Origin: Victivallales bacterium
GTDB taxonomy: Bacteria > Verrucomicrobiota > Lentisphaeria > Oligosphaerales > Oligosphaeraceae
Length of the DNA: 8,614 bases
Direction: 5' to 3'
Assembly (NCBI GenBank): GCA_017543165.1
Contig: JAFYGL010000451.1
Span: 1-8,614 of the forward strand
A program made the translations under genes and the position numbers. Positions 1-6,767 of the stretch are shown here, one piece after another (position 1 is the stretch's first letter; each line of letters starts with the position of its first letter). The notes beneath the pieces are model-generated. The model was given only the letters and a program-made list of their open reading frames with translations, did no database searches and was not told where the DNA came from.

Positions 1-1118
1 ATGAGGCAATTGCCGTAATCGCGGAATGCAGGATACCCGAGGGGCTTGCTGGCTGCCCATATCCTGCCTATTCGCCTGGTGGCTTATATGGCAGGCGCTG
101 GTGGAGTCTTGACTATGCCTTGACAATGGAGGCAGTAAAATGGCTTGATGACGCCCAGGCGCTGGAGTTCATCGGCAATCTGGAGGGGATGCAGAAGGAT
201 GATGGCCGCATTCCGCTTTACAGCGATGACAACTACAGGCCATTCCCGTTCATAAAGGAGCCAGTTGGCTCTCTGCCAAAGTTCTTCCAGGTCGCTTTTG
301 ACATTGCGGAAATGAGCAGTGAAGCGAATGTGAAGCGCAAGGTGCTGGGAATCTTCCAGCGGAATCTGGAGTGGTGGTTCAAAAATCGCCTGGACAGAGC
401 TACAGGTTTGATAACGGCGGTGTTTGAAGAGACGTTCATTCCCTACACACAAGGATGGGTTGGCTCGTATGCGCCAATGGACACCAACGTGCAGGTGCTT
501 CTTGGCTGCTGGAATGCAGCCTGCCTGGCGCACGAAATCGGTGCCATGGACACGGCAAACGCCCTTGCGACAAAGGCAAATGAACTTGAGGACGCCATTT
601 CCAGGCATCTTTGGGATGAGGCCGAAGGCTGTTACATGCCGTATCTGGTGCAGGAAAAACGGCGGCACAACTGCAAGATGGCGTCCATGTTCCTGGGTTT
701 TTATCTTCCAGACATGGGGCGGCACAAACGTCTTCTGGAACATCTGCTGGACTCGAATGATTTCAATTGGGGGAACATGCCATTGACCACTGTCTCTAAA
801 AAGGACCAGATGTTCCAGACCGTCGAGGGGAACTACAATGGAAATCCCTCCTGGAGCGGCAGTGTCTGGGCCCTTTCAAACGACGCCGCCATAAAAGCGC
901 TGAAACACGCGGGATTGAACAAATACGCAAGAGAACTCGCCGTGGCGACTGTGAAGGCATTCCGCGGAAACTATGCGGAATTCCTGCACCCTTTCACATG
1001 GGAGGGACATGGTGTGAAAAGATATGCGTGGACTGCCGCAATATTCCTGCGCATCTTGATTGAAGAAGTTCATTTACTGGAGCCAAATTACAAGGGAGGT
1101 AATAAACATCCAATGTGA
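1..1118 (+). CDS. Glycoside hydrolase, (alpha/alpha)6 barrel, GH63/MGH1-like (5' partial)
   Basis: The frame is open from base 3 to the TGA at 1116-1118, giving 371 visible residues. The first start-like codon (TTG at 120) lies inside conserved sequence, and the upstream residues (GGLYGRRWWSLDYALTM) continue the fold, so the true start is outside the window. The protein matches the C-terminal catalytic barrel of GH63/MGH1-like glucosidases in order: the RWWSLDYAL entry helix; WWFKNRLDRATGL; the MDTN segment (codons 477-488), aligning with the usual 'DLN' that carries a catalytic acid; HLWDEAEGCYMPY; then WSGSVWALSND, equivalent to the family's YWRGPVW. It ends with a TWEGHG acidic motif before YAWTAA. 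The likely role is hydrolysis of an alpha-linked glycoside, but the substrate cannot be told. No secretion signal can be judged because the N-terminus is missing. The gene ends in a palindrome that probably replaced its last codons. The ADP-ribosylglycohydrolase-family gene follows directly. Family call is fairly secure; the exact GH family is not. Confidence 0.8.
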   Translation, partial: EAIAVIAECRIPEGLAGCPYPAYSPGGLYGRRWWSLDYALTMEAVKWLDDAQALEFIGNLEGMQKDDGRIPLYSDDNYRPFPFIKEPVGSLPKFFQVAFDIAEMSSEANVKRKVLGIFQRNLEWWFKNRLDRATGLITAVFEETFIPYTQGWVGSYAPMDTNVQVLLGCWNAACLAHEIGAMDTANALATKANELEDAISRHLWDEAEGCYMPYLVQEKRRHNCKMASMFLGFYLPDMGRHKRLLEHLLDSNDFNWGNMPLTTVSKKDQMFQTVEGNYNGNPSWSGSVWALSNDAAIKALKHAGLNKYARELAVATVKAFRGNYAEFLHPFTWEGHGVKRYAWTAAIFLRILIEEVHLLEPNYKGGNKHPM

Positions 1119-1161
1119 AAGCCTTAGGCGTCCACATTGGATGTTTATTGCCTCAAGGGAG
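1091..1161. mobile_element. Palindromic MITE-like insertion with 8-bp direct repeats
   Basis: CAAGGGAG occurs at 1091-1098 and again at 1154-1161. Between them, 1099-1153 is a 55-bp segment made mostly of one inverted repeat: 1101-1117 (AATAAACATCCAATGTG) is the exact reverse complement of 1133-1149. Allowing a G-U pair at 1100/1150, the stem runs from 1096 to 1154, 22 base pairs. A small inner GCC-TTA-GGC hairpin (1121-1129) sits in the loop. Deleting 1099-1161 in silico makes the upstream gene end in ...GGA GAA AAA TGA, with that TGA overlapping the ATG at 1166 as ATGA. This is the junction type used between the next two genes, and fits an insertion with target duplication. The left end begins GTAA, as IS66-type ends do, but the right end does not match that, so the family is unassigned. 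Confidence 0.6.
1155..1161 (+). promoter_or_regulatory. Ribosome binding site deciding the start at 1166
   Basis: AAGGGAG lies 4 nt upstream of ATG 1166 and 10 nt upstream of the in-frame ATG 1172. It sits just outside the 1096-1154 stem, so it should stay exposed when the hairpin folds. A second, stronger-looking copy (AAGGGAGGT at 1092-1100) is partly buried in the stem and serves no well-placed start. Confidence 0.6.
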
Positions 1162-1165
1162 AAAA

Positions 1166-2665
1166 ATGACAATGTTGAAGTTGAATCTGAACACGTACAG
1201 GGACAAGGTTCTTGGTTGCTGGATGGGCAAGAACATCGGCGGCACGCTGGGAGGTCCGTTTGAGGGCAGGCGTGAAATGAACAACGCCACTTTCTATGTG
1301 CAGAAAATGGATGGCAAACCCCTGCCCAATGATGATTTGGATTTGCAGTTGCTGTGGCTGCGAGCCGCCGAGGAAAAGGGCCTTCTGCGCCTGAATGAGA
1401 GGGTGCTGGCCGAGTACTGGTCCTACGAAAACACAGGACCCTGGAATGAATATGGCGTGTCAAAATGCAATATCGCCCGCGGATTGATGCCGCCTCTTTC
1501 TGGCTCCTGCAACAATGACGTATGGAAGTGGAGCAACGGCGCCTGGATACGCTCTGAAATATGGGCGTGCTTCTTCCCTGGAATGCCAGACATTGCCTGC
1601 AAATACGCCTACTACGATTCATGCATAGACCATTGCGGCGAAGGCATCTACGCGGAAATGTTCACAGCCTCAATGGAATCAGCCGCCTTCCTGCTGGACG
1701 ATGTGCGCAGCGTGATTGAATTCGGCGTGGCGCGCATTCCAGAGGACTGCCGCGTGGCACGGGCAGTAAGGCTTGCCTGCGACTGCTATGACAAGCATGT
1801 GCCATTTGCGGAGGCGCGGGAGAAGATAGTCCAGGACAGCGCGGATCTGGGCTGGTTCCAGGCGCCAGGCAACCTGGGCTTCACCACATTGGGGCTTTTG
1901 TATGGCGAGGGCGACTTTGGAAAAGCGGTCTGCCTTGCGGCGAATTGCGGTGATGACACCGATTGCACCGCTGGCACGGCGGGCGCAGTGATGGGCATCA
2001 TGCTTGGTGCCAGCGGCATTCCCGAAAAATGGACCAAGCCCATCGGCGATTCCATTCAAACATGCTGCATCCTGCCAAATGCAAACTCACACCTTGGCGG
2101 GGACATACCGCACACCATCACAGACTTGACCGAGCGCACGATAAGGCAGGCCAGGCTCTATTCCATGGGCACGATTTTCGAGGCGGTGCAGTTCACCGAC
2201 GGCCCAACTGAAATACCCGAGGACTATGTGGAGAAGCAGAAGTCCAGCGACTATGTCAGGCGCGAGATAAGCACTCGCTCCCCCTACAGGATGGGCTACG
2301 ATCTGCCGTTCGGCGTGCTTTATGTGCGCTTCGACGGCTGCCCCGACGTGGAGGCGGGCAAGCCCATAAGCATGTATTTCACAATGAACAATTCCTTCTT
2401 CATTGAGACGATGATAAACATCAAGCTGGATTTGCCTGAAGGATGGAAGGCGTCGCCTGGAGATGAATGCTGCTTCATAAACAAGGCCAGCTATAACGAT
2501 TCCGCCAGCAGGCGCAATATTGCGGAACGCGCCATCACAATCATACCCGCTGACTTCTCGGGCGCAATGTTCTACCTTAGGGCGACAGTCACCCTCAGGG
2601 GACGCAGCCTGCCATACATAATCAACATACCGCTACAGAAAAAGGACAGCGCCATCTTCTGCTAA
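1166..2665 (+). CDS. ADP-ribosylglycohydrolase family protein with C-terminal extension
   Basis: The product is 499 residues, starting at ATG 1166 behind AAGGGAG; ATG 1172 is an equally workable start. The ADP-ribosylglycohydrolase (ARH/DraG) fold is recognised from the N-terminal helix DKVLGCWMGKNIGGTLG (residues 13-29), the acidic motif NDDLD (55-59) where the family usually has TDDT, and the second metal motif GDDTDCTAGTAGAVMG (starting at 262), matching the classical GGDTDTxAxxxGA. Family members use a two-metal centre to hydrolyse the glycosidic bond between ribose and a protein or small-molecule acceptor. Residues after about 340 form a roughly 150-residue extra region of beta-like character (YVRFDGCPDVEAGKPISMYF, then LDLPEGW) that could be an accessory domain. 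No signal peptide is seen, so it is probably cytoplasmic. It follows the glycoside hydrolase gene, and removal of the palindrome would make them overlap by ATGA, implying joint function. Given that neighbour, a role in glycoside catabolism is as plausible as protein de-ADP-ribosylation. Confidence 0.85.
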   Translation: MTMLKLNLNTYRDKVLGCWMGKNIGGTLGGPFEGRREMNNATFYVQKMDGKPLPNDDLDLQLLWLRAAEEKGLLRLNERVLAEYWSYENTGPWNEYGVSKCNIARGLMPPLSGSCNNDVWKWSNGAWIRSEIWACFFPGMPDIACKYAYYDSCIDHCGEGIYAEMFTASMESAAFLLDDVRSVIEFGVARIPEDCRVARAVRLACDCYDKHVPFAEAREKIVQDSADLGWFQAPGNLGFTTLGLLYGEGDFGKAVCLAANCGDDTDCTAGTAGAVMGIMLGASGIPEKWTKPIGDSIQTCCILPNANSHLGGDIPHTITDLTERTIRQARLYSMGTIFEAVQFTDGPTEIPEDYVEKQKSSDYVRREISTRSPYRMGYDLPFGVLYVRFDGCPDVEAGKPISMYFTMNNSFFIETMINIKLDLPEGWKASPGDECCFINKASYNDSASRRNIAERAITIIPADFSGAMFYLRATVTLRGRSLPYIINIPLQKKDSAIFC

Positions 2666-2687
2666 AACACTATGCACTTTGCGATTT

Positions 2688-2703
2688 TGGGCTATATTAT
2701 GCC
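2688..2703 (+). promoter_or_regulatory. Possible promoter ahead of the sigma-54 activator gene
   Basis: The 61-bp gap before the regulator is AT-rich with TATATTAT at 2693-2700, a plausible -10 region, but without a good -35 element at 17 bp. The same stretch has GG (2689-2690) and GC (2701-2702) exactly 10 nt apart, the spacing of a sigma-54 -24/-12 promoter, though the other consensus positions match poorly. No terminator is visible after the upstream gene, so the regulator may also be read through from it. Confidence 0.25.
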
Positions 2704-2712
2704 GTTTATTTT

Positions 2713-2720
2713 ACGGAGCC
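2713..2720 (+). promoter_or_regulatory. Ribosome binding site deciding the GTG start at 2727
   Basis: ACGGAGCC contains GGAG (2715-2718) 8 nt before GTG 2727. This places the start directly before the first receiver strand (MKDKVLIADGDK) and rules out the longer in-frame opening from 2679, which lacks such a site and would add 16 non-family residues. Confidence 0.7.
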
Positions 2721-2726
2721 GATTTT

Positions 2727-4070
2727 GTGAAAGATAAAGTGCTCATAGCGGATGGGGACAAAAACCTGTCAGAGGTTCTCAAGGGAATACTCCGCAGAAT
2801 GGACTGTGTTGTCCGCGTGTGTGAAGAAGCAGGTGAGTTGTCCCGTCTTTTGGAGGAGGAGAATTGGACCTTGCTGATATGCGACGTGTCCATGCTCCCC
2901 GATGTATGCCTTGTGCCAGTCGCCGTGACGGCAAATTACGCTGGTATAGTTGCGGCGGACGAAGCGGTGCGGAAGGGGCTTGCCTTTGTGAGGCTGCTTA
3001 AGCCAGTGCGGGAAAGCGACGTGCTGTCCGCCTTGAAAAATGCGCAGGAAATGGAGCTTGCGTCCAGACCTGCGCCAGTTCAGGAGACAATCAGAGAGAT
3101 AAATGAAGGGCAGCTTCATTTTGGATGCCTGCTGGGCGAATCCCCGTCCATGCAGGAGTTGTACCGCCAGATTGGGCGGATGGCGGCCAGCGGAATGAAT
3201 GTCCTGATACGCGGTGAAAGCGGAACGGGCAAGGAGCTTGCCGCCAAGGCGATTCATAATGCGGGCCTAGGAGAGCAACGCCCGTTTCTGGCGATAAATT
3301 GCGCCTCTCTGAGCGACCAGCTGCTTGAATCGGAGCTGTTCGGGCATGTGCGAGGCGCGTTCACAGGTGCCGTCCGTAGCAAGGAAGGTTTATTCCAAAC
3401 TGCATCGGGCGGCACTTTGTTTTTGGATGAAATAGGCGCGATTTCACCCAGCATGCAGCAGACACTTCTGCGCGTACTGGAGGAACGCAAGATACGGCCC
3501 GTGGGCGGCAATGAGTTCATACCCGTGAACGCCCGCATCATAACCGCCACAAACGAAAATCTTGAAAAGGCGATAGAGGAAGGCCGCTTCAGGCTGGACT
3601 TGTTCCACCGCCTGAATGTGCTGCCTCTTATAATGACGCCTTTGCGTGAACGGCGCGAGGACATAGTGCCGCTGGCGAAGTTCCTGCTCTCCAAATTCGG
3701 ATATCCCGATGTTGCATTGAGCGAGGAGGCCATGGCCATGTTGCAGAACGCGCCTTGGCCAGGAAATGTCAGGGAGCTGGAGAATGTGCTGCTGCGGGCG
3801 GCGGCATTGCTTCCTGAGGACAGGACGGAAATCATGCCCGCGGACCTGCCCGCGGAAATGCTGAAACCCGCGCGGGCCGAAAGTGCCTCCGCGCCCCAGG
3901 AACCCGAAATGCCCGCGGTGGGGGAGCAGATTACGTTGAAGGCGTACCTGAAGGAATGTGAAAGGCAGTATTTGCGCAGGACTTTGGAGCATTTCAATGG
4001 GGACAAGGAGGCGGCGAGCCGCGCCCTTGGCATAAGTCTGGCATCTTTCTATAGGAAGTTCAACGAATGA
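2727..4070 (+). CDS. Sigma-54-dependent transcriptional response regulator (NtrC family) with abridged receiver
   Basis: The product is 447 residues. Domains in order: a receiver-like domain (about 1-105), an AAA+ sigma-54 interaction domain (about 133-375), an Ala/Pro/Glu-rich linker (about 380-403), and a Fis-type helix-turn-helix (404-447, with DKEAASRALGISLASFYRKF). The AAA+ part is intact: Walker A GESGTGKE (163-170), the sigma-54 contact loop GAFTGA (210-215), Walker B LFLDE (231-235), and the NVRELEN helix. It should therefore hydrolyse ATP to remodel RNA polymerase-sigma-54 at -24/-12 promoters. The receiver keeps acidic residues D9 and D11, the phospho-acceptor candidate D53, T68 and K92. 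However, D53 and T68 are only 15 residues apart, where about 28 is usual, so helix alpha3 appears to be missing. No histidine kinase gene is in the window. The stop codon overlaps the next start as ATGA, implying coupled translation with the lipoprotein. The family assignment is very secure; whether it is phosphorylated is not. Confidence 0.95.
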   Translation: MKDKVLIADGDKNLSEVLKGILRRMDCVVRVCEEAGELSRLLEEENWTLLICDVSMLPDVCLVPVAVTANYAGIVAADEAVRKGLAFVRLLKPVRESDVLSALKNAQEMELASRPAPVQETIREINEGQLHFGCLLGESPSMQELYRQIGRMAASGMNVLIRGESGTGKELAAKAIHNAGLGEQRPFLAINCASLSDQLLESELFGHVRGAFTGAVRSKEGLFQTASGGTLFLDEIGAISPSMQQTLLRVLEERKIRPVGGNEFIPVNARIITATNENLEKAIEEGRFRLDLFHRLNVLPLIMTPLRERREDIVPLAKFLLSKFGYPDVALSEEAMAMLQNAPWPGNVRELENVLLRAAALLPEDRTEIMPADLPAEMLKPARAESASAPQEPEMPAVGEQITLKAYLKECERQYLRRTLEHFNGDKEAASRALGISLASFYRKFNE

Positions 4071-4567
4071 GAAAAGTTGCGAACATGGTATTTGCCGTTG
4101 CGGCCTTGCTTCTTGTCTCCTGCCAGAGCCTGATTCCGCAGCCTAGATTCAAACTGGCATTGCACCAGGTGGTGTCGGAGGCGGAACGCGACAATGCCAA
4201 TTCCTCTCTGATAGTCACGGCACGCTCCATTGACGGAAGCAAGAAGCGAATGATACGCAGCTTCCCGATGATAGATTCCAGGCATATCCTGAAGATAGAC
4301 GTGCTACGCCAAAAGGACGGCAACAGGGCGGCATTGAAGATATATTTCGATGAATTCGCGCCTGGCCTCTGGTCGGAAGTGCAGTCCGTGGGGGGCAAAT
4401 TGGAAGTGGCAATGATTGTGGATGGGTTCATCAGCGGATTCATGGAACTGCCTCGGGAACTGGATGCAGACGGTGCAATGGTGACAACGCCTATGTGGAG
4501 CCTGGCCGAGGCCAGGCTTATCGCTGAAAACGTGAAAAGAAACTATAAGATAATCAATTCAAGATAA
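4067..4567 (+). CDS. Small lipoprotein with SecD periplasmic-head-like domain
   Basis: The product is 166 residues. The N-terminus is a classic lipoprotein signal: basic MRK, a hydrophobic stretch (MVFAVAALLLV), and lipobox L16-V17-S18-C19, so the mature protein should be acylated at C19. The +2 residue is Q rather than D, which in many Gram-negatives favours the outer membrane. The mature part has no membrane segment. Residues about 75-158 follow the pattern of the SecD P1 head region: a LKIYF strand (90-94), then VAMIVDGFISG (114-124; compare the 'laIVLDGkvisaP' strand), and a closing helix SLAEARLIAENVK (145-157; compare 'sxeEAxxLAxxL'). This is my own pattern match and is not decisive; no transmembrane SecD parts are present. 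The gene begins inside the regulator's stop (ATGA) and ends 32 bp before the GreA gene, so it is probably in one operon with both. Function is unknown. The lipoprotein call is strong; the fold call is tentative. Confidence 0.6.
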   Translation: MRKVANMVFAVAALLLVSCQSLIPQPRFKLALHQVVSEAERDNANSSLIVTARSIDGSKKRMIRSFPMIDSRHILKIDVLRQKDGNRAALKIYFDEFAPGLWSEVQSVGGKLEVAMIVDGFISGFMELPRELDADGAMVTTPMWSLAEARLIAENVKRNYKIINSR

Positions 4568-4599
4568 CAACTCAACACACGGAGAAGGAAACACGGCAA

Positions 4600-6711
4600 A
4601 TGGCTGACAAAAGCATTTTCACAAACTTCAAGGACTACCAGAACTACTTGGACGGCATTACCAGGGGCAATGACGAGGACATGGCGGCTATCCTCAGCCT
4701 TATGGACAGGGCCAACAGGACTGGCGAGGAATGGCCTGCCAACTTTCAAAAGCTGTTCCAGACACGCCTGTCAAAGTATTTTGAAAAGCAGGAGAAGCGC
4801 AAAATTGATTCACCCACAAAGTTGAACCTGCTGAGGTTGTGCCTGGCGGCGAATCTGGATTCCCCCGCTTTGAGGGAAAAATACGCCATGCTGGCAAAAA
4901 TGCAGTTCAACACCTACAAGGACACGGACGGGCTTATCGCCGCATTGGGATTGGACAATGAGGAAACGCCTCTGGCACAGGTAAACCAGCGCTGGCAGAT
5001 GCTCAGGGAAATCAAAATTGCGGCAATCTGCTATGACAAGGATTTGCTTTGCGGGCAGGTCGTTGCATTGGACGATGCGCAGAACCAGGTGGAATTGCAG
5101 TTCGAACGCAGATACAACGTGCCGCTGAAGACTTTCATGGACGAATATGTGGTGGTCAAGGACCTTTCCTCTTTGCAGATACTGCTTAAAGGCGGCATCC
5201 TGCCCACTTTCCGCGAAGGGCGCAGCTATCTCAAGGAATACAGGGAGAGCCTGGCGGCGGGGCGTCCAGTCACCGATGAGCTGGTGAAGTCAATTCTGGT
5301 GCCTGCGGTAATGAGTGAAAAGCACTTTGACATGCAGGTCCGCGGCGTCAGGGAAATGCCGCAGACCATTGCAAAGGAGAAGGAGGAGGCCGCCATTGCG
5401 GAATTGCGCTGGGATGACAGCCGTAACGTGCTCGAATTGTCGGAACGTCTGAAAAAAGTCTCCACTCTCAATGTGGAAGGCGAAACCCATTGGGACAATG
5501 TGGAGCGCATCATCAACAACGGCAAGGATCGCGCCGAAAGCGTGGAGCGTTTCGCGCTGGCGATCTCGCTCCTTCTCAAGACTGGAAATGCCGAGGCAAT
5601 ACAGCATCTTTACGGCATGGGCGCTGGCATATCGGACGCGCTGGTGTGGAAGGATGTGAATACATGCGTGGATGTGTCCAACAAACTGCCTGGCAAACTG
5701 GCCCAGGAATGGTTTGAATACACGGCCAAGGTGATTGGGACTGATTATCTGGCGAAACTGGCAATAAGGCTGCCTTACCGTTTGTGGACATACGTGGAGC
5801 ATACCCTCAAGGCGCTGGGCAAGCAGGATGAACTGGTGGAGACAGTCAAGGCGGCCCTGGCCACGAACCGCGTTTCCTGCGATGTGATGTACTGGCTCTG
5901 GCGCTCGAATCTGGATGAGCTCAAGCAGAAGTACATCGGCGAGGCGACCTTGATATTCAAGACATTGCGCACCGAAGTAAAAGGCGACTACCTCAAGGCC
6001 CAAAGGGATTTGAGACGCCTGCTTCTGGATGACGAGGAATTCCAGGTGATGGTCATGAGAAATGGCGACCACCAGGCGGTGATAGACCTCATCCGCTGCG
6101 TCAAGCGCTATCCCTTGCTGGACACGGGCGAAATCCAGAGCATTCTGGTGAAGATTGCGGAGATTTATCCAGAATACATCTCCGACATCGAGGAAAAGCG
6201 CGCCGCCAAGATTACCATTGGCAAGGTGACGTCCATCCGCGCGTACAACAAGCGCGTTGCCGAACTCAATGATTTGGTGGATGTGCAGATACCAGAGAAC
6301 ACCAAGGCCATTGAGTTCGCCAGAAGCCTGGGCGACTTGAGCGAAAACTCCGAATACAAGTACGCAAAGGAAAGGCAGCGCATGCTGGGGCTGCGCAGGC
6401 GCGAATGGGAGCAGAGCCTTGTTGGCATGCGGGCCACTGACTTTGCGGATGTGCAATTGGACAATGCAGTCGTGCCAGGCTGCGCCGTCACCCTCAAGTA
6501 CAACGACGAATCAACCGAGGTCTTCTACATCCTGGGCTTGCTGGACAGCGATCCCGAGAAGCATATCATCTCGTACGATTCGCCACTGGGCAAATTGCTG
6601 GTGGGCAAGGGCAAAGGCGAAAAACTGACCATGCCCAATGGCGCAAAGGCCAGCATCGCCTCCATCGACAAGCTGCCGAAGGAAATGTACGTATTCCTGG
6701 CAGACAAATGA
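4600..6711 (+). CDS. greA: GreA-type transcript cleavage factor fused to a large N-terminal region
   Basis: The product is 703 residues, against about 158 for a standalone GreA. The start ATG 4600 has a purine-rich site GGAGAAGGA (4581-4589) upstream. The C-terminal ~165 residues are GreA/GreB. The coiled-coil tip GDLSENSEY (578-586) keeps the acidic pair D579 and E582, equivalent to D41/E44 of E. coli GreA, which position Mg2+ in the RNA polymerase secondary channel. The FKBP-like C-terminal domain follows (GCAVTLKYN ... ISYDSPLGKLLVGKGKGE). It should rescue backtracked polymerase by stimulating cleavage of the nascent RNA. Residues about 135-200 look like a small beta domain (CGQVVALDDAQNQVELQF) resembling the strand-rich module in chlamydial GreA fusions. 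Residues about 205-530 are helical, with repeat-like character and no recognised motif. No secretion signal is seen. Chlamydiae carry GreA of about this size with an N-terminal extension of unclear role, which is the main pointer to the PVC group. Function is confident for the C-terminus only. Confidence 0.9.
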   Translation: MADKSIFTNFKDYQNYLDGITRGNDEDMAAILSLMDRANRTGEEWPANFQKLFQTRLSKYFEKQEKRKIDSPTKLNLLRLCLAANLDSPALREKYAMLAKMQFNTYKDTDGLIAALGLDNEETPLAQVNQRWQMLREIKIAAICYDKDLLCGQVVALDDAQNQVELQFERRYNVPLKTFMDEYVVVKDLSSLQILLKGGILPTFREGRSYLKEYRESLAAGRPVTDELVKSILVPAVMSEKHFDMQVRGVREMPQTIAKEKEEAAIAELRWDDSRNVLELSERLKKVSTLNVEGETHWDNVERIINNGKDRAESVERFALAISLLLKTGNAEAIQHLYGMGAGISDALVWKDVNTCVDVSNKLPGKLAQEWFEYTAKVIGTDYLAKLAIRLPYRLWTYVEHTLKALGKQDELVETVKAALATNRVSCDVMYWLWRSNLDELKQKYIGEATLIFKTLRTEVKGDYLKAQRDLRRLLLDDEEFQVMVMRNGDHQAVIDLIRCVKRYPLLDTGEIQSILVKIAEIYPEYISDIEEKRAAKITIGKVTSIRAYNKRVAELNDLVDVQIPENTKAIEFARSLGDLSENSEYKYAKERQRMLGLRRREWEQSLVGMRATDFADVQLDNAVVPGCAVTLKYNDESTEVFYILGLLDSDPEKHIISYDSPLGKLLVGKGKGEKLTMPNGAKASIASIDKLPKEMYVFLADK

Positions 6712-6719
6712 TTTGAATG

Positions 6720-6739
6720 CGCGCCCCGCGCGGGGCGCG
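6720..6739. repeat. GC-only palindrome between greA and pfp
   Basis: CGCGCCCCGCGCGGGGCGCG is a perfect 20-nt palindrome beginning 9 nt after the greA stop. As RNA it would form an 8-bp all-GC stem with a GCGC loop. It is followed by CGAAATAAAAAC, not by a T-tract, so it is not a standard intrinsic terminator. It could stabilise the 3' end of greA mRNA, cause partial attenuation ahead of pfp, or be a protein site. The pfp ribosome site lies 13 nt downstream and stays free. Confidence 0.7.
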
Positions 6740-6767
6740 GCGAAATAAAAACAAGGAGCAATAAAAA

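Noticed and set aside
84..743. 219-residue open frame on the - strand opposite the glycoside hydrolase
   Set aside because: It is antiparallel to a clear conserved barrel sequence and has no family resemblance or ribosome site worth noting.
1115..1165. GTG 1115 as start of the ADP-ribosylglycohydrolase-family gene, with a GTGA overlap
   Set aside because: The 17 extra residues are encoded mostly by the palindrome and do not look like family sequence, and the upstream ribosome site is 14-15 nt away. ATG 1166 has its own site.
2679..2726. Longer N-terminus for the sigma-54 regulator
   Set aside because: No ribosome site precedes 2679, and the added residues come before the normal beginning of a receiver domain. 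GTG 2727 has GGAG at 8 nt.
5290..6456. 388-residue open frame on the - strand opposite greA
   Set aside because: It lies wholly inside the convincing GreA coding sequence. Its translation shows no known motif, and its openness follows from the codon bias of the + strand gene.
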